From positions 1 to 64,000 of the forward strand of contig NZ_JAFKEC010000020.1 in assembly GCF_017848315.1 (NCBI RefSeq): a DNA stretch of 64,000 bases. Reading direction: 5' to 3'. The position numbers and the translations under genes are program-made. Shown piece by piece: positions 28,088 through 38,700 of the stretch; the first letter of the stretch is position 1, and each line of letters opens with the position of its first letter. The notes under the pieces were generated by a model. That model had not been told where the DNA came from, did not search any database, and saw only the letters and a list, made by a program, of their open reading frames with translations. This stretch comes from Pseudomonas palmensis (GTDB taxonomy: Bacteria > Pseudomonadota > Gammaproteobacteria > Pseudomonadales > Pseudomonadaceae).

Positions 28088-28152
28088 CCCGAGCAGTTCA
28101 CAACGCAGCACAACACAACACTTAACAACTAAAAACAATGCGGAGAAACACC

Positions 28153-29148
28153 ATGAAACCCACAATGGCACTCAAGCCTCTGGTATTCGCACTCGCAGCG
28201 GTCATGGCAGTTGCTGCACAAGCGGGCGGAAACAACGGTGGTCACAACGGCGGACACAATGGCGGCAATAACGGCGGCAACAACAATTCCAGCGCGCTGC
28301 TCGCCCTGCTGGTAAACGCCGGCGCTGGCGCCACCGTGATCGATACCCAGGGCAATGGTGGTAACGGTGTGCTCAACGAGAACACCCGCAACAACGGCAC
28401 CATGGACAACTCGGCAAACGGCTCTCAAGGCAACCTGGGCGCCAACGTGGCCGCCGGTGACGGCAACCAGCAAGACAACGTTGCCGCCATCGCCACCGCC
28501 GACGAACGCTTCATCTTCGGCAGTGCGGTTGCTGTTTCCAGCGCCACCCAGACCAACACCAGCAACATCGTCAACAACTTCTCTACCCAGAACAACGCCA
28601 ATCTCACCAATTCGGCGAACAACAGCTCCGGCAACATCGGTGTCAACGTGACCGCCGGCGACTTCAACCAACAGAAAAACAACCTGGCAATCGCCGTGTC
28701 CGGCGGCCGTGTGGCCGTGGCCAGCGCAGCCGCCAACCAGTCCACCTCCGGCCTGAGCGTCAACAACAAGGCCGACCGTACCTACACCAAGGAAACCCTC
28801 GGTGGCGCCTTTGCCGCCTATGGCCAGTACGAAGGCGAAGGCCACGGCTACGTGGAACGCAAAGACGACAAACCCGGGCACAACGGTGGCTGGGATGATC
28901 GTGGCGGCAACAAACCACAGAAAGACAAGCTTACCTTCACCGAAGAAGGCAGCTTCGTACTCGGTGGCGTCTACACCTACCAGGTGCTCAAACCTACCGG
29001 CTGGGCCAACCCTGTGGTCAACAACGCCAACATGAGCAACTCGCTCAATGGCGTGTCGGGCAACGTGGGCGCCAACGTGTCGGCCGGCTCGGGCAACCAG
29101 CAGAGCAACTCGCTGTCCATCGCAGCAGGCTGCCGCGCCTGCCTGTAA
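28153..29148 (+). CDS. fapC: Major functional amyloid subunit FapC
   Basis: 331 residues from the ATG at 28153 (GGAGAA upstream). Signal peptide ends AAQA-GG, followed by a Gly/Asn/His-rich stretch. Three amyloid repeats (about residues 77-115, 140-180 and 290-325) share GNLGANVAAGDGNQQDN, GNIGVNVTAGDFNQQKN and GNVGANVSAGSGNQQSN; the linker between repeats 2 and 3 is long and charged. It ends in AAGCRACL, the C-terminal C-x-x-C of the FapC family. It is secreted through FapF and forms biofilm-stabilising fibres. Confidence 0.9.
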   Translation: MKPTMALKPLVFALAAVMAVAAQAGGNNGGHNGGHNGGNNGGNNNSSALLALLVNAGAGATVIDTQGNGGNGVLNENTRNNGTMDNSANGSQGNLGANVAAGDGNQQDNVAAIATADERFIFGSAVAVSSATQTNTSNIVNNFSTQNNANLTNSANNSSGNIGVNVTAGDFNQQKNNLAIAVSGGRVAVASAAANQSTSGLSVNNKADRTYTKETLGGAFAAYGQYEGEGHGYVERKDDKPGHNGGWDDRGGNKPQKDKLTFTEEGSFVLGGVYTYQVLKPTGWANPVVNNANMSNSLNGVSGNVGANVSAGSGNQQSNSLSIAAGCRACL

Positions 29149-29161
29149 GCTGAAAAAGGAC

Positions 29162-29179
29162 GGGGCCCCCAGGGGCCCC
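29162..29179 (+). terminator. Intra-operon hairpin after fapC
   Basis: GGGGCC/GGCCCC stem followed by TTTCCT, 13 nt after the fapC stop and before fapD. Probably a partial terminator that keeps fapC transcripts above those of fapDEF; a 3' stabiliser is an alternative. Confidence 0.6.
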
Positions 29180-29208
29180 TTTCCTGCCATCTACACGGTG
29201 CGAAGACC

Positions 29209-29889
29209 ATGCGCATTGCCCTGCTTGCCGCATTGCTGTTTCTGGCCAGCCTGGCCGAGGCCGCACAGATGCCCATCGCTGCCCTGCCGGGCGGCAATGT
29301 CATTTACAAGCCCATCCAGAGCATTCGCGAACGACGCTTCGCCGACCTTGTACAACAGAAAACCGATTTCAGTTGCGGCGCCGCCGCCCTGGCCACCGTC
29401 CTCAAGCAAGCCTACTGGCTGGACGTCGACGAAGAACACATCATCGACGGCATGCTCGCCCACGCCGACCAGCAAGTGGTCAAGACCCAGGGCTTCTCCA
29501 TGCTGGACATGAAGAAATACGTGGAAAGCATCGGCATGCGTGCCCGGGGCTATCGGATCCCGCCCGAGAGCCTGCAAAGCGTCACCATTCCAGTGGTAGT
29601 GCTGATGGACATTCGCGGCTACAAGCACTTCGTGGTGCTGCAACGCACCGAAAAGGACTGGGTGTACATCGGTGACCCGGTTCTGGGCCACAAACGCTAC
29701 AAGTTCGATGATTTCGTCAAAGGCTGGAACGGCATCATCTTTGCCGTCATCGGCCCTGGCTATGACAAGGCCAACGCATTGCTCGACCCGCCACAACCCT
29801 TGACTGCAAAAAACAAGATCAACGGGTTCAGCCCGGTAGACGATGCGCAGTTGATGGATTTTGGTTTCATACAAAGTGATTTCTTCTAA
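29209..29889 (+). CDS. fapD: C39-family peptidase FapD
   Basis: 226 residues with a signal peptide (ends AEA-AQ). Peptidase C39 fold: catalytic Cys in QKTDFSCGAAALATVL, His in YKHFVVLQ, and Asp in YIGDPVLG. No ABC-transporter or membrane part is fused to it, so it acts as a free periplasmic cysteine protease. FapD is required for maturation of the Fap system and acts together with FapF. It follows the hairpin after fapC. Confidence 0.9.
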   Translation: MRIALLAALLFLASLAEAAQMPIAALPGGNVIYKPIQSIRERRFADLVQQKTDFSCGAAALATVLKQAYWLDVDEEHIIDGMLAHADQQVVKTQGFSMLDMKKYVESIGMRARGYRIPPESLQSVTIPVVVLMDIRGYKHFVVLQRTEKDWVYIGDPVLGHKRYKFDDFVKGWNGIIFAVIGPGYDKANALLDPPQPLTAKNKINGFSPVDDAQLMDFGFIQSDFF

Positions 29890-29922
29890 TCAGAAGGGGC
29901 ATGAAGCTCCGGGGAGCACCCG

Positions 29923-30663
29923 ATGAAGACTTCAACCTGGCTGGTTGCCGCCTGCCTGGCCGCCAGCTTGCCTGCGCATGCGCAGTTCAAGCCCATCGAG
30001 ATCAAGGACCAGGAACTGTCCGAACTGCGCGGACGCTATGTGATGCCAGGGCGCATCATCAGCTTTGGCGTGGTGATGAGCAGCACCTGGCAGAACGCCC
30101 GCGGCGACAGCATCGGCGCCACCGCCAGCATGCAAGTGCAGCAATCCTCGTTCAAGCCGCAGTTCTATGTATCGCTCGACACGCGCGACGGCAACGGCGC
30201 CCCGGTAACCCAGGGCAACGGTACCGTCACCGGCGGGGCCGGCCTTGGCACGACCCAGGGCGTTACCCAGTCGGTACGCGCGGCGGGCGACTACAACACG
30301 GCCTACAACAATGTCTCGATCAACGTGAAGGAAGCCAACAGTGCCCCGGCGGCGGGCCAGCCACAGGGTCAGTTGCTGGGTAGCGGGCAGACCATCACCG
30401 GCAGCAATGGCGCCGGCACGCTGAGCGTTTCCGCCACCGGCAAGGGCATCCAGCTGGGTATCCAGGCCAACAACAACCAGGGCAATACGGTGCAGCGCCT
30501 GGCCCAGGGCGGGCTGCTGCAGGCCACCACGCTCCTGGGCGGCAACAACGCCGTCAACAACATCACCCAGCTCAATGTGGTACTGCGCAACAACCTGCCT
30601 ACTGCCGGGGCCTTGAACTGCAACCTGGATCAACTCAAGGGCCTTCGTATTTCCGGATATTGA
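29923..30663 (+). CDS. fapE: Minor Fap component FapE
   Basis: 246 residues with a signal peptide (ends AHA-QF) and a GGGGAG ribosome-binding site. The motif ELSELRGRYVMPGRIISFGV and the conserved C-terminus NCNLDQLKGLRISGY are typical for the family. The middle is Asn/Gln/Gly-rich with short amyloid-like segments. FapE is secreted and found in small amounts in fibres; its exact role is unclear. Confidence 0.85.
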   Translation: MKTSTWLVAACLAASLPAHAQFKPIEIKDQELSELRGRYVMPGRIISFGVVMSSTWQNARGDSIGATASMQVQQSSFKPQFYVSLDTRDGNGAPVTQGNGTVTGGAGLGTTQGVTQSVRAAGDYNTAYNNVSINVKEANSAPAAGQPQGQLLGSGQTITGSNGAGTLSVSATGKGIQLGIQANNNQGNTVQRLAQGGLLQATTLLGGNNAVNNITQLNVVLRNNLPTAGALNCNLDQLKGLRISGY

Positions 30664-30710
30664 TCTACGCTCTGTCTCAATTCACCGCAGTTGGAAGGGA
30701 CGGCTAACCC

Positions 30711-31915
30711 ATGCATCGATCGTTTTCGTTGAAGGCAGTGGTCTGTGTGAGCACTCTGGCGTCTTCAGCGCTGCTGCAAGCGGCGCCAGATCCGCAAGTT
30801 GAGGCCCTGAAACAGGAGTTGCAGGCACTCAAGCAACGTTATGAATCCCAGCAGCAGGCACTGATGGTGCTCGAGCAGCGGGTCCGCCAGGTTGAAGATC
30901 AACCCCCGGCACCGGCAGTTCCTACGGCGAAGCGCTCAAGGGCGATTCGGAACCTGCGCAGAGCGTGTCCAACCTGTACGACGAGGCCAGCGGCTTCTTC
31001 GGTGGCGGCAAGTTCAGCGTCGAGACCGGCATCACCTACGCCCGCTACGACACCCGCCAACTGATCCTCAACGGTTTCCTCGCGCTGGACTCGATTTTCC
31101 TGGGCAACATCAACCTGGACCGCATCAAGGCCGACAACTGGACCCTGGACCTGACTGCCCGCTACAACCTCGACCAGCGTTGGCAGTTCGATATCAACGC
31201 CCCCATCGTCTACCGCGAGTCCACCTACCAGTCCGGGGGCGCCGGCAACAACGCCCAGGGCGTGACCGAACAGACCGTCACTCGCGACCCGACCCTGGGG
31301 GATGTCAACTTCGGCGTGGCCTACAAGTTCCTCGACGAATCGGAAAACAGCCCCGATGCGGTGCTCACCCTGCGGGTCAAGGCGCCCACCGGCAAGGACC
31401 CGTTCGGCATCAAGCTGATCCAGGATCCGAACAACGACAGCCTCGCCTACCCCGAAGACCTGCCCACCGGCAACGGCGTATGGTCCATCAGCCCGGGCAT
31501 CTCGCTGGTCAAGACGTTCGACCCGGCAGTACTGTTCGGCAGCCTGTCCTATACCCATACCCTGGAAGAGTCGTTCAGTGACGTCAGCTCCACGTCCGGG
31601 GTCAAGGTGCCGGGCAAGGTCAAGCTGGGCGACAGCTTCCAGATCGGCGCCGGTATCGCCTTTGCGCTGAACGAGAAGATGAGCATGTCGTTCTCGGTGT
31701 CCGACCTGATCGCGCGCAAATCCAAGATCAAGTCGGCCGAAACCGGCGACAGCTGGACCTCGGTGCCCAGCAGTGATGCCAACGCCGCCTATTTCAACGT
31801 GGGCATGACCCTGGCCGCCACCGACAACCTGACCATAGTGCCCAACCTGTCGATCGGCCTGACCGACGATGCGCCGGACTTCACCTTCAGCCTCAAATTC
31901 CCTTACTACTTCTGA
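30711..31915 (+). pseudogene. fapF: Outer-membrane amyloid exporter FapF, frameshifted
   Basis: The signal peptide and coiled coil (VEALKQELQALKQRYESQQQ, up to VEDQPP) are in the first frame. From [20 protein letters not shown] onward the protein continues in the -1 frame to the C-terminal Phe (FPYYF), as for a beta-barrel. Adding one C to the C5 run at 30903-30907 restores a 401-residue FapF with the usual layout: N-terminal trimeric coiled coil, helical plug and 12-strand barrel. As written, translation from 30711 stops early at about 117 residues. This could be a real mutation, a phase-variable tract or a sequencing error. Confidence 0.8.
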
Positions 31916-31927
31916 TCTGCGCCGACG

Positions 31928-31987
31928 CCATTCGCCAGCAAGGCTGGCTCCTACCTTCGGGTAGGAGCCAGTCTTGCTGGCGAATGG
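31928..31987. repeat. REP inverted repeat acting as bidirectional terminator
   Basis: 28-bp stem CCATTCGCCAGCAAGGCTGG... with one mismatch and a TTCG tetraloop between convergent fapF and the sigma-54 activator gene. It contains the REP sequence seen elsewhere in the window. Confidence 0.85.
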
Positions 31988-32003
31988 ACGTAGCGTGGGA
32001 TCT

Positions 32004-33329
<1,326 letters not shown>

Positions 33330-33652
33330 GACCTTTCCTTGGCGCCAATTATTGGAAATGTTAGTAGAAACAGCATGTTGTATGGCCCGTCTGTAACAGT
33401 AGCAACCAACGTCAGAATGCCCACTACCGTCCGTCTGCAAATACGGCCTTGCTTTCGGCTCGGTAGAATTTTCCTGTTAATTCAACGTCCCAGATGTTGC
33501 CAATGAATGCAGATTGTCAGCACCGATTAAAAAAACATTACTTGCAGTGTGACCTGACCCACTACTGCGTGCATCAGTACAAGTAACCTGCCGCAGGGAA
33601 CACACCTTGCCGCAACTTTTTCAATGTTTGGGACCACAGAGAGACCGAACCC
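33330..33652. other. Intergenic region between divergent genes
   Basis: 323 bases, AT-richer than the surroundings, presumably carrying the promoters of the sigma-54 activator and of the small gene at 33653. A loose relative of the fap palindrome (TGTATGGCCCGTCTGTAACA, 20 bp, 33379-33398) is present upstream of the activator but its spacing differs. Nothing else was recognised. Confidence 0.35.
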
Positions 33653-33919
33653 ATGAACGCCCCGCTCCGTGTCAACGAAGCACTGCTGATTGCCGACCAC
33701 GCCTTCGAACCTTTCCAGTGCGTCGCCTGGGATGTGCCTAACGGCACTGGCGAACTCAGCCTGGCGGTAATCGACCGGACCAGCACCCGTATCGGCAGCA
33801 AGCAAGTTCCAAGCAGCACCTATTCCGACCCGCAGCAATTGGCACACCTGATCGAGGAAGTGCGCGCCGAGTTGAGCCAGAAAGGTTATGACTTGCAGCC
33901 GTGGAGCATGCCGAAGTAA
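33653..33919 (+). CDS. Small conserved-looking soluble protein
   Basis: 88 residues, starting MNAPLRVNEALLIADHAFEP. Mixed alpha/beta composition with a central strand region (GELSLAVIDRTSTRIGSKQV) and a C-terminal helix followed by a short strand ending LQPWSMPK. No signal peptide, cysteine cluster or HTH. Alone in its transcription unit, ended by a strong terminator. Function unknown. Confidence 0.75.
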   Translation: MNAPLRVNEALLIADHAFEPFQCVAWDVPNGTGELSLAVIDRTSTRIGSKQVPSSTYSDPQQLAHLIEEVRAELSQKGYDLQPWSMPK

Positions 33920-33943
33920 CTTTCCGGCCTGCCCCGTTCATGC

Positions 33944-33970
33944 AAAAGTGCACCCACCGGGTGCACTTTT
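33944..33970 (+). terminator. Rho-independent terminator
   Basis: Perfect AAAAGTGCACCC/GGGTGCACTTTT stem with a 3-nt loop and a following T7 tract. Confidence 0.92.
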
Positions 33971-34036
33971 TTTGTTTGTGAAGTGTGCGCCGGCGGCTGC
34001 GGCAGTTGGCCGCAGTTTACGGCCCAAGTACTTGTT

Positions 34037-34705
34037 TCAACGCAAGTTGAACTGTTCCAGGTGTTGGTATTGCGCACCCAGTTCCAGCGCCATTTGCCTG
34101 GCGCGGCCCAGGCGAACCGGTGCGCTTTCCATGTCCACCAGCAGGCTGCTGCACGGCAGTGCCTCCAGCGCCGGCCAGGCCTTGAGCCGGCCATCGGTGA
34201 GGATCAGGCAGTGCTGCACCTCATTGGGGTAGCGCCGCTGGCGTTGGGTCAGCCATTGCCGGGCCTGCTGCAGTGCCTCGAGCAGTGGCGTGCCTCCGCC
34301 GGCGCCAAGCTCCGCCAGCCAGGGCTGCAGCGCGGCAGAGGCCTTCAGGCCGTGGCGCTGCCAACGCGGTTCGCGGCCGCTGGCCGTGAGCAGGGCGAGC
34401 CTGGCGCGGGCCCGGTACGCCTGGTCGAACAGCTCGGCCAGCAAACCCTTGGCCTTGCTCAGTGCCTGGTAACGCCGGGTAGACGCCGACGCATCCACAA
34501 TCACCAGCCAGAGCTGCGTCGGCGCTGCGGTGCGCTGCGCCCAGCACAGCTCGTCGCGCTGGCGCGGGCGGCCCTTGAGCAGGGTGGCAGGCCAGGCCAC
34601 GCTGCCCTGCCCGGCTGCCCGGGCACGCCCGCGCGGGCCCCGGTCGAGCTTGCCTGCACGGGGCCTGGCATCCGCCGCCGGGTGCGAGCGCGGGCGGATG
34701 CTCAA
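34037..34705 (-). CDS. VWA-domain protein of the cobaltochelatase cluster (ChlD-like)
   Basis: 222 residues, short compared with Mg-chelatase ChlD/BchD because the N-terminal AAA part is missing. A basic N-terminus is followed by a von Willebrand A domain with the MIDAS motif DASAST and later GAGGGTPLLEAL. ChlI/ChlD-like pairs replace CobS/CobT as the ATPase partners of CobN in many Pseudomonas. Start overlaps the ChlI-like gene stop by 4 nt, so the two are coupled. Confidence 0.88.
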   Translation of the reverse strand: MSIRPRSHPAADARPRAGKLDRGPRGRARAAGQGSVAWPATLLKGRPRQRDELCWAQRTAAPTQLWLVIVDASASTRRYQALSKAKGLLAELFDQAYRARARLALLTASGREPRWQRHGLKASAALQPWLAELGAGGGTPLLEALQQARQWLTQRQRRYPNEVQHCLILTDGRLKAWPALEALPCSSLLVDMESAPVRLGRARQMALELGAQYQHLEQFNLR

Positions 34706-35709
34706 GGCTTTTTTGGCCAGCGCGGTACCTCGCGCCGAGCGCCCACAGCCACCGGCTGGCCTGGCAGCTCACCCCACTGGCCACTGCCCTGGGGCTCGCT
34801 CGACGGGCTCGATTGCCCCTGGGGCTGAGCGTCCGGGCGAGGCGGTTGCTCGGCGGGCCGGTCATGGCGCCGATGGCGCAAGGCAAACTCTGCCACCGCC
34901 TCGATATCCTCGGCCTCGATGCCCGGTGCACTGCGCCAGGCCGCATGGGCACGGGCGGCACGCAACCAGACCAGGTCGGCGCGCAGGCCGTCGACCCCGG
35001 CCTCGAAGCAGCGCTGGGTGATCTGCGCCAGGGCCTGGTCATCCAGGGCAATCTGTTCCAGGCGCTCGCGTGCCTGCTGGCAGCGCTGGCGCAGCTCGGC
35101 CTGGGCATCGGCCCACTGCGCGCAGAACGCCTGCGGGTCGCTGTCGAAGTCCAGCCGGCGGCGGATGATCTGGCCTCGCGCCTCGGGCAGCGGCTGGCCC
35201 TGCAGGGCCACATTCAGGCCGAAACGGTCGAGCAACTGCGGACGCAGCTCGCCCTCCTCCGGGTTCATGGTGCCGATCAGCACGAAGCGCGCACTGTGCC
35301 GATGGGAAATGCCATCGCGCTCTACCCGGTTGGTGCCGCTGGCAGCCACATCCAGCAGCAGGTCGACCAGATGATCGGGCAGCAGGTTGACCTCGTCGAC
35401 GTACAGCACGCCGCCATCAGCCCTGGCCAGCACACCCGGCGAGAACTGCGCGCGGCCCTGCCCAAGCGCAGCATCCAGGTCCAGGGTGCCGACCAGGCGC
35501 TCCTCGGTGGCGCCCAGCGGCAAGGTCACGAAGGGCCCCTCGCCCAGCAGGTCGGCCAGGCCCCGGGCCAGGGTGCTCTTGGCCATGCCGCGCGGGCCTT
35601 CGATCAGTACGCCGCCGATCCTGGGGTCGATGGCCGTCAGGCACAGCGCCAGCTTCAGGTCGTGGGCGCCGACCACGGCGGCCAGCGGAAAATGTACGGG
35701 TTCGCTCAT
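34702..35709 (-). CDS. ChlI/BchI-like AAA+ ATPase, cobaltochelatase partner
   Basis: 335 residues from the ATG at 35709 (MSEPVHFPLAAVVGAHDLKL), 8 nt after the cobN stop; the frame runs further upstream into cobN but that part is not protein-like. AAA+ motifs: P-loop GPRGMAKST, Walker B GVLYVDEVNLLPDHL, GTMNPEEGELRPQLLDRFGL (sensor-1/arginine region) as in Mg-chelatase subunit I. It drives metal insertion together with CobN and the VWA protein. The C-terminal 60 residues are Pro/Gln/Ser-rich and variable. Confidence 0.92.
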   Translation of the reverse strand: MSEPVHFPLAAVVGAHDLKLALCLTAIDPRIGGVLIEGPRGMAKSTLARGLADLLGEGPFVTLPLGATEERLVGTLDLDAALGQGRAQFSPGVLARADGGVLYVDEVNLLPDHLVDLLLDVAASGTNRVERDGISHRHSARFVLIGTMNPEEGELRPQLLDRFGLNVALQGQPLPEARGQIIRRRLDFDSDPQAFCAQWADAQAELRQRCQQARERLEQIALDDQALAQITQRCFEAGVDGLRADLVWLRAARAHAAWRSAPGIEAEDIEAVAEFALRHRRHDRPAEQPPRPDAQPQGQSSPSSEPQGSGQWGELPGQPVAVGARREVPRWPKKP

Positions 35710-35716
35710 GTCTGGC

Positions 35717-38700
35717 TTATTCCTCTGCGTCCAGCAGTTGCTCTTCCAGGGCCTGGCGGTACTCGCCCGGAGCCTGCCACAGCCCGCGCTGCTGGGCCTC
35801 CAGCAAACGTTCGGTGATGTCGCGCAGGGCCTCGGGGTTGTGCTGGCGGATAAACTCGCGGGTCGCGGCATCGAGCACATAGGCCTCGGCCAGCGACTGG
35901 TAATGATGATCGTCGATCAGGTGCGTGGTGGCATCGAAGGCGAACAGGTTGTCGACCGTCGCGGCCATCTCGAACGCGCCCTTGTAGCCATGGCGCTTGA
36001 CCCCGTCGATCCACTTGGGGTTGAGCGCACGCGCACGGATCACCCGGTTCAGTTCTTCCTTGAGGGTGCGAATGCGCGGGCGATCCGGCTGGCTGTGATC
36101 GCCGTGGTAACTGGCAACGCCGGCGCCGGCCAGGCTTTCTGCCGCCGCGAGCATGCCGCCCTGGAACTGGTAGTAGTCATTGGAATCGAGCAGGTCGTGC
36201 TCATGGTTGTCCTGGTTCTGCAGCACCGCCTGCACCTGGCTCAGGCGCCGGGCAAAGGGTTCGCGCGCGGCGGTGCCGTCGTCCGAGGCACCATAGGCAT
36301 ACGCGCCATGGTTGATGTAGACCTCGGCAAGGTCTTCACGGCTGTGCCACAGACGGCCGTCAATGGCGTTCTGCACCCCGGCGCCGTAGGCACCGGGCTT
36401 GGAGCCGAACACCCGCCAGCCCGCCTGGCGCTCGGCCTGCTCGGGGCTCAGGCCAGCGGCCAGCAGTTCGGCACGCTCGCTGCGCACCTTGGCCGCCAGG
36501 GGGTTGAGGTCATCCGGCTCATCCAGTGCCGCCACGGCCTGCACCGCCGCGTCGAACAGCTTGATCAGGTTGCCGAACGCATCGCGGAAGAACCCCGAAA
36601 CGCGCAGGGTCACGTCTACCCGTGGGCGATCCAGCAGGCTCACCGGCAGGATCTCGAAGTCGTCCACCCGCTGGCTGCCGCTGGCCCATACCGGTCGTAC
36701 GCCGAGCAGGGCCATGGCCTGGGCGATGTCGTCGCCGCCGGTGCGCATGGTGGCCGTGCCCCATACCGACAGGCCGAGCTGGCGCAGGTGGTCGCCGTGG
36801 TCCTGCAGGTGGCGTTCCAGAATCAGGTTGGCCGAGGCGAAACCGATGCGCCATGCCGTGGCGGTGGGCAGGTTGCGCACATCCACGGTGTAGAAGTTGC
36901 GGCCGGTGGGCAGCACGTCCAGGCGCCCGCGGCTGGGCGCCCCGCTCGGCCCCGCCGGCACGAAACGCCCGTCCAGCGCCGCCAGCAGGCCCTGCATTTC
37001 GGCCGGGCCGCAGGCATCCAGCTGCGGCGCCACCTGGGCCCGCAGCGCCTGCAGCACGGCCTCGACGTCGGCGCTGTGCTGGTGGCTGGCCGGCGCCCCG
37101 TCGAGGGTCTGCTCGATCAGGCGGGCGGCATACAGTTCAAGCCGCTCGCGGGTGTCGCCGTTGGTCCGCCAGGCCTCGCTGCTCACCTGTGCCAGGCTCG
37201 GCGGCCGTGGCCCTTCCCAGGCAAGGCCCAGGTCGCAGTCCAGCGGGTCGAAGCCCAGCCCCAGGCCGCGGGCCAGGGCGCGCAGCAGGCTGGCATTGGG
37301 GCCGCGCCCATCACCACGTTCCACCCGCAGCAGGGCCAGCAGCGTGTCGATCCGCAGGCGTCCGTCCGGCGATTGGCCGAACACATGCAGGCCGTCGCGA
37401 ATCTGCGACTCCTTGAGGTCGCACAGGTAGGTGTCCAGGCGCGGCAGCCACACCGCCGCATCGTCCAGCTCGCCTTCCAGCTGCAGCTCGCGGTCGATGT
37501 GGTTGTCACGCACCAGGTTGAGGATGTCGCGCTGCAGTTCACGGGCCCGGCGCGGGTCCAGCAGTTGCGCCTCGTAGTACTCGTCGGCCAGCAGTTCCAG
37601 GTCGCGCAACGGCCCGTAGGTTTCGGCGCGGGTCAACGGCGGCATCAAGTGGTCGATGATCACCGCCTGGGTGCGGCGCTTGGCCTGTGCGCCCTCGCCC
37701 GGGTCGTTGACGATGAACGGGTAGATGTTCGGCAGCGGCCCCAACAACGCGTCCGGCCAGCACCCGGCTGACAGGCCGACGCCCTTGCCCGGCAGCCACT
37801 CCAGGTTGCCGTGCTTGCCCACGTGGATCAGCGCATCGGCGGCATAGGCGTGGCGCAGCCAGAAGTAGAACGCCAGGTAGCCATGCGGCGGCACCAGGTC
37901 GGGGTCGTGGTACACCGCACTGGGGTCGACCTGATAACCGCGCGCCGGCTGGATACCAACGAAGGTCAGGCCAAGGCGCAGGCCGGCGACCATCATGCGC
38001 CCGCTGCGAAACATCGGGTCCTGCTCCGGCTCGCCCCAGCGCTCGCGCACCGCCTGCTGGTTGGCCTGAGGCAACAGGGCGAAGGCGGCGCGGTAATCGT
38101 CCAGCGCCATGCTCTGCGCACAGGGGCGCTGGTCGAGCGTGTCGAGGTCGTTGCTGACCCCGCCGAGCAGGGCCTGGATCAGCGCCGTGCCACTGTCTGG
38201 CAACGGCCCCACCGGGTAGCCCTGGGCCTGCATGGCGCGCAGGATGTTGAGCGCCGCCGCTGGGGTGTCCAGCCCCACACCGTTGCCGATGCGCCCGTCG
38301 CGGGTCGGGTAGTTGGCCAGAATCAGCGCCACGCGTTTTTGCGGGTTGTCCAGGCGCGCCAGCTCGCACCAGCGCCGGGCCAGTTCCGCAACAAAATCCA
38401 TGCGTTCCAGGTGCGGCTTGTAGCACACCACGTCCGACTGGCTGCGTTCGCTGCGCCAGGCCAGGTCCTTGAAGCTGATCGGCCGGCTGATGATGCGCCC
38501 GTCCAGTTCCGGCAGGGCAATGTGCATGGCCAGGTCGCGGGCGCCCAGGCCCTGTTCGCTGGCCTCCCAGGCCGGCTGGTTGTCCTGTGCGCAGATGGCC
38601 TGCAGCACCGGGATGTCGCGCCGGAACGGGCGCAAATGCGGCTGCTGCGGGCTGGACTGGGCGAAGCCTGTGGTGTTGATGATCAGGGCCGCGTCGACCT

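Noticed and set aside
33379..33398. Fourth copy of the fap palindrome, upstream of the sigma-54 activator gene
   Set aside because: TGTATGGCCCGTCTGTAACA has the right outer bases but is 20 rather than 18 bp and lacks the CCGG core; not counted as a site.
35709..35880. N-terminal extension of the ChlI-like gene
   Set aside because: The extended frame lies inside cobN and has no family similarity; the ATG at 35709 gives the expected ChlI N-terminus.
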